In this document: positions 26,480 to 34,290 of the stretch, one piece after another | Layout: the number at the start of each line of letters is the position of its first letter | Numbering within the stretch: the stretch's first letter is position 1 | Source: Alphaproteobacteria bacterium | GTDB lineage: Bacteria > Pseudomonadota > Alphaproteobacteria > UBA828 | Assembly (NCBI GenBank): GCA_022826665.1 | Contig: JAJDUK010000063.1 | Span: forward strand, 209,794-273,793 | DNA: 64,000 nt | Reading direction: 5' to 3' | Notes under the pieces: model-generated | Told to the model about the DNA's origin: nothing | The model's database searches: none | Seen by the model: the letters and a program-made list of their open reading frames with translations, nothing else | Program-made: the position numbers and the translations under genes

Positions 26480-27181
26480 TCAAGCCCGCGGCGACGCCAC
26501 GTCTTCGCCTTCGTCCAGCGCAAGCACCGCGCGCACGAGCGGCACGGTGACCGCCCTGCCCTCGGCGAGCGCCGCGCGGTCAAGGCGCTCGACGAGGCGG
26601 GCCACAGCCTCGAATGTGCGCTCGATTCGGGGCACGACATAGGCCGGCACCTCGGGCGCCACGGTGATCTGCCGGTCGCCGAAGAGCTTGAGAATGAGAG
26701 CTGCGAGCAGCGCATCGTCCGGCAGACCGAGCGCCACTGCCGGCGCGAGCCTGAGGCGGGAGGCAAGGTCGGGGAGCGCGAGCGGCCAGCGTGCCGGCGG
26801 GGCCGAGGCGGTGAGCAGCAAATGGCCGCCCCGCTCGGCAACAGCGTTGTAGGTATGCAGGAGAGCGCGCTCATCGATCGGCCCGCCGAGCCTGTCGATG
26901 ACCAGCGCCGGCACTTTTCCGGTATCGGGCACGACGTCGGCAAGGCGGGCTGCCGGGACGATCTCTGCGCCGGTCCGCCTGCGCCACACCTCGGCGAGAT
27001 GGCTCTTGCCCGAGCCCGGCGGACCGTGGATCACGAGCGCGGGGCCCGGCCAGTCCGGCCAGCGGTCGAGCCAGGCGACCGCCTCCTCGTTGCAAGGCGC
27101 GACCATAAAATCCTCCCGCCGGAGCGCCGGTCGGACGCCCCAGTCGAAGGTGCGCTGCCGCCCGAGGTCCGCCTTGGCCAT
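26480..27181 (-). CDS. hdaA: DnaA-related regulatory inactivator HdaA
   Basis: The 233-residue protein resembles the AAA+ part of DnaA without the DNA-binding domain. The Walker A loop is IHGPPGSGKSH at 51-61, ALVIDRLGG near 92-100 is the Walker B region, and LTASAPPARWPLALPDLASRL near 124-144 is the sensor region. HdaA helps switch off DnaA-ATP on the sliding clamp after replication starts. An N-terminal QRTFDW (9-14) could be the clamp-binding peptide, but it is not a clean match. Location between a DUF2066 gene and ppk is common in alphaproteobacteria. Confidence 0.88.
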   Translation of the reverse strand: MAKADLGRQRTFDWGVRPALRREDFMVAPCNEEAVAWLDRWPDWPGPALVIHGPPGSGKSHLAEVWRRRTGAEIVPAARLADVVPDTGKVPALVIDRLGGPIDERALLHTYNAVAERGGHLLLTASAPPARWPLALPDLASRLRLAPAVALGLPDDALLAALILKLFGDRQITVAPEVPAYVVPRIERTFEAVARLVERLDRAALAEGRAVTVPLVRAVLALDEGEDVASPRA

Positions 27182-27192
27182 GATCCGGTGCC

Positions 27193-28371
27193 TTACTCGC
27201 CCTCACCCGGGACTGGCGTGTCGGGTTCCACCGGCTCCGGGGGTGTTGCGCGACCACGCAGCCACCAGCCATCTTCCTCGGGCGCAAGGTCGAGGTCGTC
27301 CTGGCCGAGGGCAAGGCGGAGCTGGTCCTCCGTACCATGATAGCGGAGGGTTAGCCTGCCTTCGCGCCGCGAGAGCGAGTCGATCTCGACCGATGCGACC
27401 ATGGCAAGCGTCGCGAGGCGCCGCTGGATCGACACCCATTCGCCGAGGCTCGCGATCGGCACCCTCGCCCGGAGCACCCGCTGCTCGTCGTAGCGAATCA
27501 GGTTGGCGGCCTTCCAGTCATCCTCCAGCAAGATGATGACTCTGTCGGTGCCGCGCTTGAGCAGCGCCCGTTCGCTCTCCCCCTCGCGGCCGATCAGCGT
27601 TTTCTGGATGGCCCGGCTCTCTTCGGCCGCGATCCTGAGCAGCGAGAGCGTGAGCGCCCGGCCTGCGGTAGGGGCGTCGTCGTCGCTCTCCGCGGCAGGC
27701 GCGGACGGTTTTGCCACGGCAGCGGAGCCGGAAAGGCCGGCGACGGCGACCGCGACTTCGCTCGTGCCGTAGAGCGCGGCGAGCGCGGTGAGCGCTTCGG
27801 CATCCGACGCCAACGCCCGCGCGGCGTCCACCGTGCCGAGATCGATGACATCGCCGAGCGGCAGAAGGATCGGCACCAAGCCGCCGTGCGGCGGGCGCTC
27901 CTCCCACGCTTGGCGCCAGCGATTGCCGTCCTCCCACAGCAGGATACCGCCGGGGTCGCGCTGAACCGCAACTACCAGCACCGGCTTGCTCAGGGTCTCG
28001 GCATAGGGGACGCCGCTCACGCGCAGCAGGCGGCGCACCTCGGTTGGGTCGAAATCCACCGTCAAGGACGCGCGGTAGCGGGTGGTCGAGACCAGCTCGC
28101 GGTCGATGGCGAAGCCTGCCACCATCGTCGCAATAATGTTGTCGGGCGGTGGGGGCAGGTCCGTTCCCACGACCGTGAGCCGACGCAAGAGAGTGTCCAA
28201 CGCGGCGCGCTGGCCGGCGGCGATGGCGAGCTCGCGCGCCTCCGCTGCCGATGCGGCTTCGGCGTCGACGGGAACGTGCGCGACGGTGAACACCGAGTCC
28301 GCCCGCGTGGCGCCGCAAGCGAGGAGCAGCGCCAGCGCGCACATGAGCGCGATGCGAGCCGGTCCACACAT
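27193..28371 (-). CDS. DUF2066 domain protein, exported
   Basis: This 392-residue protein has a hydrophobic N-terminus (MCGPARIALMCALALLLACG) ending in ATRA-DS, which fits signal peptidase I. The LLAC sequence could alternatively be a lipobox, making it a lipoprotein. The mature part, with DFDPTEVRRLLRVSGVPY near 112-129 and the W-rich segment LLWEDGNRWRQAW near 147-159, corresponds to DUF2066, a family of unknown function. An acidic linker ESDDDAP near 233 separates it from a C-terminal half. The ATG at 28371 is chosen because it starts the signal peptide. It is divergent from purN and 11 bases upstream of hdaA, and is probably in the hdaA-ppk-ppx transcription unit. Confidence 0.78.
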   Translation of the reverse strand: MCGPARIALMCALALLLACGATRADSVFTVAHVPVDAEAASAAEARELAIAAGQRAALDTLLRRLTVVGTDLPPPPDNIIATMVAGFAIDRELVSTTRYRASLTVDFDPTEVRRLLRVSGVPYAETLSKPVLVVAVQRDPGGILLWEDGNRWRQAWEERPPHGGLVPILLPLGDVIDLGTVDAARALASDAEALTALAALYGTSEVAVAVAGLSGSAAVAKPSAPAAESDDDAPTAGRALTLSLLRIAAEESRAIQKTLIGREGESERALLKRGTDRVIILLEDDWKAANLIRYDEQRVLRARVPIASLGEWVSIQRRLATLAMVASVEIDSLSRREGRLTLRYHGTEDQLRLALGQDDLDLAPEEDGWWLRGRATPPEPVEPDTPVPGEGE

Positions 28372-28497
28372 GATCGAGCCCGGAATACTCACTAGTGTCA
28401 CGTTTCGGGGCCGGCGGCGACCGAAACCCGAGTGGCAGGGTATCATGGCGCCCGCAGCCAAGCGACCGGCAGCGGCCGGAAGACGGCGGGGGACCAC

Positions 28498-29151
28498 ATG
28501 GCGCGGCTCAAATTGGGCGTCCTGATCTCGGGCAGTGGGACCAATTTGCAGGCCCTGATCGACGATTGTACCCGCGCGGACGCCGAGAGCGAGATCGTGC
28601 TGGTTCTCTCCAACCGGGCCGACGCCTTCGGCCTCACGCGCGCCGAACGCGCAGGCCTGTCCCATCGCGTGATCGACCACCGGGAGTATGAATCCCGTGA
28701 GGTCTTCGAGCAGGCGCTCACCGAGGCGCTCGAGGCGAGCGGGGTCGAGCTGGTCTGTCTCGCCGGATTCATGCGCGTGCTCACGGCGGATTTCGTCGAG
28801 CGCTGGCGCGACCGGCTGATCAACATCCACCCTTCGCTGCTGCCCGCCTTCAAGGGGCTCGATACCCACGCTAGGGCCATCGAGGCTGGGGTTCGATTTG
28901 CTGGATGCACGGTCCACTTCGTCCGACCCGACGTGGACAGCGGGCCGATCATCGTTCAGGCGGCCGTGCCGGTCTTGCCTGAGGACACGGCGGAGAGCCT
29001 TGCGGCCCGGGTGCTGCGCGAGGAGCATCGCTGTCTGCCGCTCGCCGTGCGCCTCATCGCCGAGCGCCGCATATCGGTCCTGGACGAGCGCTGCGTCATC
29101 GATGCGGCGGCACCTGAAGATACCCTCATCAACCCGGCGCCAGCTCCATAG
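28498..29151 (+). CDS. purN: Phosphoribosylglycinamide formyltransferase
   Basis: This 217-residue enzyme uses 10-formyl-THF to formylate GAR in purine synthesis. It begins KLGVLISGSGTNLQALID (5-22) and has the active-site run INIHPSLLPAFKGLDTHARA (near 111-130), with Asn, His and, further on, the Asp of VRPDVDSGPII. The length is typical. The ATG at 28498 is preceded by a purine-rich GGCGGGGGAC. purM, its usual partner, is not present on either side; the neighbours are the divergent DUF2066 gene and the convergent phasin gene. Confidence 0.96.
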   Translation: MARLKLGVLISGSGTNLQALIDDCTRADAESEIVLVLSNRADAFGLTRAERAGLSHRVIDHREYESREVFEQALTEALEASGVELVCLAGFMRVLTADFVERWRDRLINIHPSLLPAFKGLDTHARAIEAGVRFAGCTVHFVRPDVDSGPIIVQAAVPVLPEDTAESLAARVLREEHRCLPLAVRLIAERRISVLDERCVIDAAAPEDTLINPAPAP

Positions 29152-29155
29152 GCGA

Positions 29156-29185
29156 AGGGCCCGGAACCGTCCGGCTCCGGGCCCT
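29156..29185. terminator. Bidirectional hairpin terminator between purN and the phasin gene
   Basis: A perfect ten-base stem AGGGCCCGGA / TCCGGGCCCT encloses a ten-base loop directly after the purN stop. No clear T-run follows on either strand, so termination strength is uncertain. It sits between convergent genes, where it could serve both. Confidence 0.65.
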
Positions 29186-29207
29186 CGATAACGGCTGGTG
29201 GGCCCCG

Positions 29208-29621
29208 TTAGGCGGCGGGCTTGCCGTAGCGCTCGACCAGGTCCTCGGCACGCGCACGGATTGGCTCCATCGCGTCGCCGGTGGACTTGACGGTCATGTC
29301 GGCGATGCGGTTGCCCGCAGCCATCGTGCGCTCGAACGCGCCCTTCGCGGCCCCGGTCTGGGCATCGGTAAGTTCGGCCCAGCTACGCGCACCCATCAGC
29401 GCCTCGGCGGCGTCAGTCTGGGCAGCCATCGCCTCCTTGGCGAAGCCGAACCAGGCGCTGCCGATGGCGCCATAGCCCTTGGCCGCGATTGTCGAGGCCT
29501 GGACGAAGCTGTCGAGGCTCGCACGGCCCTCATCGGCCATGGTGTCGAAGGAGAATGCGCCGTTCCAGGCGGTCTTGGAGTTGGCAGTGGCCTTGCTCGC
29601 GGCGTCGGTCTTGGTGGTCAT
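29208..29621 (-). CDS. Phasin family protein (polyhydroxyalkanoate granule)
   Basis: The 137-residue, Ala-rich, helical protein has the phasin layout: a short N-terminal tail, then the amphipathic helices ASLDSFVQASTIAAKGY and GSAWFGFAKEAMAAQTDAAE, and AKGAFERTMAAGNRIADM further on. Phasins coat PHA granules and limit their size. I take the ATG at 29621; a GTG three codons earlier is possible, but the GATAGGGTG ribosome site is better spaced for the ATG. A large dyad 63 bases upstream (29685-29719) is a likely operator for a PhaR-type repressor. Confidence 0.88.
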   Translation of the reverse strand: MTTKTDAASKATANSKTAWNGAFSFDTMADEGRASLDSFVQASTIAAKGYGAIGSAWFGFAKEAMAAQTDAAEALMGARSWAELTDAQTGAAKGAFERTMAAGNRIADMTVKSTGDAMEPIRARAEDLVERYGKPAA

Positions 29622-29684
29622 CGCGTTCACCCTATCGTTTTGCGGTTGTTCCTGACGAGGCGCCCCGCTCTATGACGCTTGGTC

Positions 29685-29719
29685 ATATTGCGATGCAGCA
29701 TCATGTTGCAGCGCAATAT
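29685..29719. promoter_or_regulatory. 35-base dyad upstream of the phasin gene (candidate PhaR operator)
   Basis: Arms of 17 bases, 29685-29701 and 29703-29719, mirror each other with only two mismatches (ATATTGCGATGCAGCAT against ATATTGCGCTGCAACAT). Repeated TGC/GCA elements are what PhaR-type regulators are reported to bind ahead of phasin genes. The site lies in an AT-rich pocket 64-98 bases before the start codon. Confidence 0.6.
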
Positions 29720-29767
29720 AGTCGAGGCGCGCGGCCGGTCAAGACCCCTTGACACTTATATTTTTCT

Positions 29768-29960
29768 CCCCAGCAGCCGGGCGACGCGGGTGCGCTGGCG
29801 GACGCTCTGCAAGAGGCACTGGGGGCAGGCGCGGCCGAGCGAAAGAGCACGGCCGCGGCGGGCCAAGCCCACGTGCGTCACAATTTCACGCTCGAAGGGA
29901 TGTGCGGCGCGACCCTCGACGTTTACCGGGAACTGTTGCCTGCTTCATCGCAATACCGGT
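29768..29960 (+). pseudogene. Remnant of a family-4-type glycosyltransferase C-terminus
   Basis: In the frame that runs on into the SDR gene, this stretch reads PGDAGALADALQEALGA and then HVRHNFTLEGMCGATLDVY, followed by RELL. That pattern closely resembles the last 60 residues of GT4-type glycosyltransferases (PPGD..ALA.AL, ..FTLE.M...TL.VYEEL). No upstream part of such a protein is present; the reading frame opens only a few bases before. I read it as a decayed 3' end, with the following SDR gene having its own ATG at 30029. Confidence 0.55.
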
Positions 29961-30028
29961 CGGCGCCGGCTGGACAAGCGCGTGCGGGCGTCCGACACTC
30001 CAAACCGGACACACGCAGGGTCGAGGAC

Positions 30029-30790
30029 ATGGATCTCAAGCTCGACGACAAGAAGGCCATCGTAACCGGCGGCACGCGGGGGATCGGCCACGCGATCGCG
30101 CGTAGGCTCGCGCTGGAGGGCTGCGGGGTCGGCATTTGCGCCCGCGGCGGCGCCAAGCTCGAGGCCGTGCTGGCGGCGTTCGCGGGAGAGGGCCTCAATG
30201 TCATCGGAACCACCTGCGACGTCGCGGACGGCGACGCCGTGCGGCAATGGACCGCGGCGATGGCGCAGCAGCTCGGCGGCATCGATATCGTGGTGGCCAA
30301 CGTGAGCGCGATCGCTGGAGCGCCGGACGAAGACTCCTGGCGGGCCGCGCTCGAGGTCGACATGCTGGGCACCGTGCGTACGGTCGAGGCGGCCATGCCG
30401 CACCTGGAGACGTCGGAGGCCGCGGCGATCGTCACCGTATCGAGCACGGCGGGCGTTGAGAGCTTCGGCGGGGTCAGACCCTACAACTCGATCAAGGCCG
30501 CTCTGATCAACTACACCTCCAATCTGGCCACCGTGCTCGCCGAACGCGGCATCCGCGTGAACTGCGTCTCGCCGGGCACGATCTATTTCGAGGACGGCGT
30601 TTGGGGCCAGCGTCAGCGGGAGAATCCGGAGCGCTACAATGCTGCGCTCGCACTCAACCCCACCGGCCGGATGGGCACGCCCGAGGAGGTCGCCGATGCG
30701 GTCGCCTTCCTCGCGAGCCCAGTCTCGAGCTTCACCACGGGCGCCAACCTGATCGTCGACGGCGGGCTCACCAAGCGCGTGCAGTTCTAA
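30029..30790 (+). CDS. SDR family oxidoreductase
   Basis: The 253-residue protein is a classical short-chain dehydrogenase with the cofactor loop TGGTRGIG at 13-20 and ANVSAIAG near 89-96 (the usual NNAG is replaced by ANVS). The catalytic Ser is in TVSSTAG and Tyr-x3-Lys in YNSIKAAL, near 152-159. The C-terminal NPTGRMGTPEEVADAVAFLA is typical of 3-oxoacyl-ACP reductase-like SDRs. I start at the ATG at 30029; the longer frame includes the glycosyltransferase remnant. It precedes the luciferase-like gene by 47 bases, and the two may form one unit with the ABC transporter that follows. Confidence 0.85.
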   Translation: MDLKLDDKKAIVTGGTRGIGHAIARRLALEGCGVGICARGGAKLEAVLAAFAGEGLNVIGTTCDVADGDAVRQWTAAMAQQLGGIDIVVANVSAIAGAPDEDSWRAALEVDMLGTVRTVEAAMPHLETSEAAAIVTVSSTAGVESFGGVRPYNSIKAALINYTSNLATVLAERGIRVNCVSPGTIYFEDGVWGQRQRENPERYNAALALNPTGRMGTPEEVADAVAFLASPVSSFTTGANLIVDGGLTKRVQF

Positions 30791-30837
30791 CACCGCCGCC
30801 GCGCCGGCCGGCGAGCGCCGACGGATGGAGGAGAGCC

Positions 30838-31944
30838 ATGGATGTTGGCGCGTTCATGATGCCCAACCACCCGCCAGGCCGCGACTTCGGCGAGGGCCAC
30901 GAGCACGATCTCGACACGCTCGCCTTCCTCGACCGCATCGGCTTCGCCGAGGCATGGATCGGCTGCCACTACACGGTGCCGACCGAGCCATGCCCCGCGC
31001 CCGACCTGCTGGTCGCCCAGGCGCTGCTGCGCACCGAACGCATCCGGGTCTCGCCGGGCGGCTACATGCTGCCCTTCCACCACCCGGCCGAACTGGCGCA
31101 CCGGATCGCCTGGCTCGACCATATCGGGCGCGGGCGCTGCTACATCGGGGTGGGCTCAAGCGGGATTCCGACCGACTGGCTGATGTTCGACATCGATGGG
31201 TTCGCCGGCCAGAACCGAGAGATGACCGAGGAATCCCTCGACATCATGATGCGCTTCTGGGAGAGCGACGGCCCCTTCGAGTATTGCGGCAAGTACTGGA
31301 CCGCACGCCGGCCGGAGGGCGTGCTCGATGGGAACTACGGGTACCACATCGGCACATTCACCAAGCCGCACCCGCAGATCGCGATCGCCGGCTTCAGCCC
31401 GGATTCACCCACGCTGGTGCTCGCCGGCCGTCGCGGCTTCATTCCGCTCAGCCTGAGCTACAGCGATGTCTACCTCGCCGGACACTGGGCCTCGGTCGAG
31501 CGCGGCGCGGCGGAGGCCGGCCGCACCCCGGACCGCAACGCCTGGCGCATCGGGCGGGACATCTACGTCGCGGAGACTGACGCAGAGGCGTGGGACAAGG
31601 TGGTCAACGGCGCCATCGGCGCGCACTACCGCAGTTTCTGGCTGCCGGTGCTCAGGCACATCGGCATGCTCTCGGCCTGCAAGCACCACCCCGACGTGGC
31701 CGATTCCGACGTCACGGTCGAGTACATCGCCGAGCACTGCATGGCGGTGGGCAGTCCGCGCACCGTCGAGCGCAAGGTCGCCGCCATGTTGGAGGCCTCG
31801 GGCGGGTTCGGCACCCTGTTGGTGATCTCCTACGACCACCTGGACGACATGGAAGGGTGGCGCGATTCCATGCGCGCGCTTGCCGGGGAGGTCATGCCCG
31901 CGTTTGCCGACGTTGCCGCCGCCGGGGATCGGGTGGCTCGGTAG
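30838..31944 (+). CDS. Luciferase-like flavin-dependent monooxygenase
   Basis: This 368-residue protein has the LLM fold: VGAFMMPNHPPG at 3-14, the segment GFAEAWIGCHY near 36-46, GGYMLPFHHPAELAHRIAWLD near 76-96, and GRGRCYIGVGSS near 99-110. The family uses reduced flavin and oxygen to attack small organic compounds. The substrate is not evident. The SDR upstream and the branched-chain-type ABC importer downstream (104-base gap) suggest a small catabolic locus. The ATG at 30838 has a good GAGGAGAG ribosome site. Confidence 0.85.
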   Translation: MDVGAFMMPNHPPGRDFGEGHEHDLDTLAFLDRIGFAEAWIGCHYTVPTEPCPAPDLLVAQALLRTERIRVSPGGYMLPFHHPAELAHRIAWLDHIGRGRCYIGVGSSGIPTDWLMFDIDGFAGQNREMTEESLDIMMRFWESDGPFEYCGKYWTARRPEGVLDGNYGYHIGTFTKPHPQIAIAGFSPDSPTLVLAGRRGFIPLSLSYSDVYLAGHWASVERGAAEAGRTPDRNAWRIGRDIYVAETDAEAWDKVVNGAIGAHYRSFWLPVLRHIGMLSACKHHPDVADSDVTVEYIAEHCMAVGSPRTVERKVAAMLEASGGFGTLLVISYDHLDDMEGWRDSMRALAGEVMPAFADVAAAGDRVAR

Positions 31945-32048
31945 ACTCCCGCCGCACATTCCGCCTAGAGTGCCGGCGGATATCGCAATGCCGTCGGGTG
32001 ACGGCGCTGTAGAAGACCAACGTCCGGCCGTACAGGGAGGGAACCACG

Positions 32049-33251
32049 ATGCGGAAAATGACGTTGCTGGCAGGCGCGGCCGCGCTTGCTCTATCACTTG
32101 GCGTTGCCACGCCGAGCCAGGCTGCCGACGACGATATCGTCATCGGCTTCGCCATCGCGCTCAGCGGCTGGATGAACCAGTACGACGGCCCGCCGTCACG
32201 GTCGGCGAAGATGGCGATCAACGACATCAACGAAGCCGGCGGCGTGCTCGGCGGCCGCAATTTCACCTTCACCCAGTCCGACACCAAGTCGGAGGCGGCG
32301 GAAGGCGCGCGAGCCGGGCAGGAGGTGATCGCCGACGGCGCCAACTTCATGATCGTCTCGTGCGACTACGACATGGGCGCCGCCGCCGCGACGGTGGCGA
32401 ACAGCAACGAGATGGTGGTCATCTCGCTCTGTGCCTCCGACGCGAAGATGGGCGTGCAGGGCATCGGCCCCTACGCCTTCACCATGTCCAACTCGTCGCT
32501 CACCAGCGGCGCCGTGATTGCGGAGTGGGCGTGGAACAACAAGGGCTGGAAGACCGCCTACAGCCTGCTCGATACCTCGATCGAGTACGACAAGGCGATC
32601 TGCGCCGGCTTCAAGACACGCTTCGAGAAGCTGGGCGGCGTCATGCTGGGTGAGGACACCTTCAAGCAGGACGATGCGTCCATCGCCTCGCAGATCACAC
32701 GTTTCAAGCAGGTGGCGGAGGAGAAGGGCGAGCCTGACCTGCTCCACGTCTGCTCCTACGGAGCCGGCGCGAACGCCGCGATCCGCCAGATCAGAGCGGC
32801 CGGCATCGACACGCCGATCTCGGGCGGCGATTCAATGGACGGCGACTACTGGACCGAGGCCATCGGCAACCTCAATGACCACTACACCGGCACTTACGGC
32901 TCGGTGTTCGGCGACGATCCTCGGCCCCGGGTCAACGAGTTCTTCGACCGCTACGAGGAAGTGCACGGCGAGCGGGTGTGCTGTTCGTTCGCCCTCTCGG
33001 GCTACAGCATCATCCAGGCGCTCGCCATCGCCATCGATCGGGCGGGCACCATCGACAGCGACGCGGTGCTGGCCGAGCTCAACAAGTTCGACAAGGAGCC
33101 GCTGCTGGTGGGTCCCACCACGTTCACCGAGGACCTGCACATCAACCTCGAGCGGCCCCAGGCGATCATCGGGATCAAGGACGGCAAGGGTTACTTCGTC
33201 GACCTGATCCAGTTGCCGGAGCCGCCGCCGCTTCAGCTCATCTTCAAGTAG
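32049..33251 (+). CDS. Periplasmic substrate-binding protein, branched-chain amino acid ABC family
   Basis: The 400-residue protein has a clear Sec signal peptide (MRKMTLLAGAAALALSLG, then TPSQA with cleavage before ADDD). It then has the type-1 periplasmic binding fold: IVIGFAIALSGWMNQYDGP near 30-48, NDINEAGGVLGGR near 58-70, and IKDGKGYFVDL near the end. Its relatives bind amino acids, amides, urea or aromatic acids, so the ligand is not defined. It is followed by a hairpin terminator or attenuator and then the permease and ATPase genes of the same system. The purine-rich AGGGAGGG ribosome site is strong. Confidence 0.9.
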   Translation: MRKMTLLAGAAALALSLGVATPSQAADDDIVIGFAIALSGWMNQYDGPPSRSAKMAINDINEAGGVLGGRNFTFTQSDTKSEAAEGARAGQEVIADGANFMIVSCDYDMGAAAATVANSNEMVVISLCASDAKMGVQGIGPYAFTMSNSSLTSGAVIAEWAWNNKGWKTAYSLLDTSIEYDKAICAGFKTRFEKLGGVMLGEDTFKQDDASIASQITRFKQVAEEKGEPDLLHVCSYGAGANAAIRQIRAAGIDTPISGGDSMDGDYWTEAIGNLNDHYTGTYGSVFGDDPRPRVNEFFDRYEEVHGERVCCSFALSGYSIIQALAIAIDRAGTIDSDAVLAELNKFDKEPLLVGPTTFTEDLHINLERPQAIIGIKDGKGYFVDLIQLPEPPPLQLIFK

Positions 33252-33263
33252 GCACAGACCCGG

Positions 33264-33306
33264 TGGGCGGTCCGCGAAACCCAGTCTCGCGGGCCGCCCC
33301 CGTTTT
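33264..33306 (+). terminator. Hairpin with T-run after the binding-protein gene
   Basis: The arms GGGCGGTCCGCGA and TCGCGGGCCGCCC pair almost perfectly (one G-T) and are followed by CCGTTTT. It lies between the abundant binding protein and the permease genes. Such an element usually works as a partial terminator that keeps permease levels lower. Confidence 0.75.
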
Positions 33307-33373
33307 CCCGGTCGCGGCGCCGCGGCCGACGGCCGCCGCCTGACACCGCCAGTCGTTCGAGGGGCCTTCTTCG

Positions 33374-34288
33374 GTGCAAGCGGTCGTTCAGAACATCATC
33401 GACGCTCTGAGCCTGGGGAGCCTGTTCGCGCTCACCTCCCTCGGCATCGGGCTGATCTTCGGCATCATGCGCCTGATCAACTTCGCCCATGGCGACTTGA
33501 TCATGATCGGTGCCTACGCGCTCATCGTGCCGTCCGCCGCCGTGGCGCCACAGCTCTTCATCGGCGCCTGGCATCCGGCGGCGGTGGTAGCGGCGATCAT
33601 TCTCATCGTCATCATCTTCGCCGTCGCCTGCGAGCGGCTGGCCTTCCGCCCGCTCCGCGATGCCGACCCCTCGGTGCTGCTGATCGCCTCCTTCGCGCTC
33701 AGCTTCTTTCTCCAGAACCTGGTGTTGCTCATCTATGAGGGCCGGCCCAAGGGTGTGGATCTCTGGCCGGTGCTGACCGATCCCTTCCTGCTCGGCGACA
33801 TTCGCCTGCCGCGCCTGCAGATCGTGATGATCGCTGCGACCGCGGCGCTGCTGCTGTTGCTGGTCGCGTTTCTGAAGCGCACCGCCATCGGGCGCCAGAT
33901 GCGGGCTGCGTCCGAGGACTTCATGATGGCGCGCTTCTTGGGTGTGCGCGCTAATCGGGTGATCGCCGCGGCCTTCGCGATCTCGGGTCTTCTCGCGGCC
34001 GTGGTCTCGCTGCTCTTCGTCGTGCAGAACGGCGTGCTGAAGTTCGACATGGGCGTGCCGCTGGTGCTCGCCGCGTTCGTCGGCACGGTCGTCGGCGGCA
34101 TGGGCAGCCTGACGGGCGCGGTGGTCGGCGGCTTCGTGGTTGGCGTCGCCAGCGTCTTCTTCCAGATAGTGCTGCCGCTCGAAATGCGGCTCAACCGGGA
34201 TGCCTGGGTCTACGGGCTCATCCTGGTCATCCTCCTGCTCAGGCCCGGCGGCATCGTCAAGGTGAAGGCGGTCGAGGAACGGATCTGA
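33374..34288 (+). CDS. ABC transporter permease, LivH type
   Basis: This 304-residue inner-membrane protein has about eight hydrophobic segments and the family landmarks GSLFALTSLGIGLIFGIMRL near 15-34, NFAHGDLIMIGAY near 36-48, and GGMGSLTGAVVGGFVVG near 237-253. It is one of the two channel subunits of the importer. It starts with GTG at 33374. Its stop is two bases before the GTG start of the LivM-LivG fusion. Confidence 0.93.
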   Translation: MQAVVQNIIDALSLGSLFALTSLGIGLIFGIMRLINFAHGDLIMIGAYALIVPSAAVAPQLFIGAWHPAAVVAAIILIVIIFAVACERLAFRPLRDADPSVLLIASFALSFFLQNLVLLIYEGRPKGVDLWPVLTDPFLLGDIRLPRLQIVMIAATAALLLLLVAFLKRTAIGRQMRAASEDFMMARFLGVRANRVIAAAFAISGLLAAVVSLLFVVQNGVLKFDMGVPLVLAAFVGTVVGGMGSLTGAVVGGFVVGVASVFFQIVLPLEMRLNRDAWVYGLILVILLLRPGGIVKVKAVEERI

Positions 34289-34290
34289 CC

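Noticed and set aside
24221..27340. A 1,039-residue open frame on the plus strand across ppk and hdaA
   Set aside because: It is antisense to two certain genes, is rich in Arg/His/Gly, shows no fold landmarks, and arises from GC-rich codon bias.
27193..29028. A 611-residue version of the DUF2066 protein
   Set aside because: The extra N-terminal part is antisense to purN and precedes a clear signal peptide at 28371.
29873..30028. Longer SDR starting at ATG 29873
   Set aside because: The added residues match a glycosyltransferase tail and not an SDR; the ATG at 30029 begins directly before the cofactor fold.
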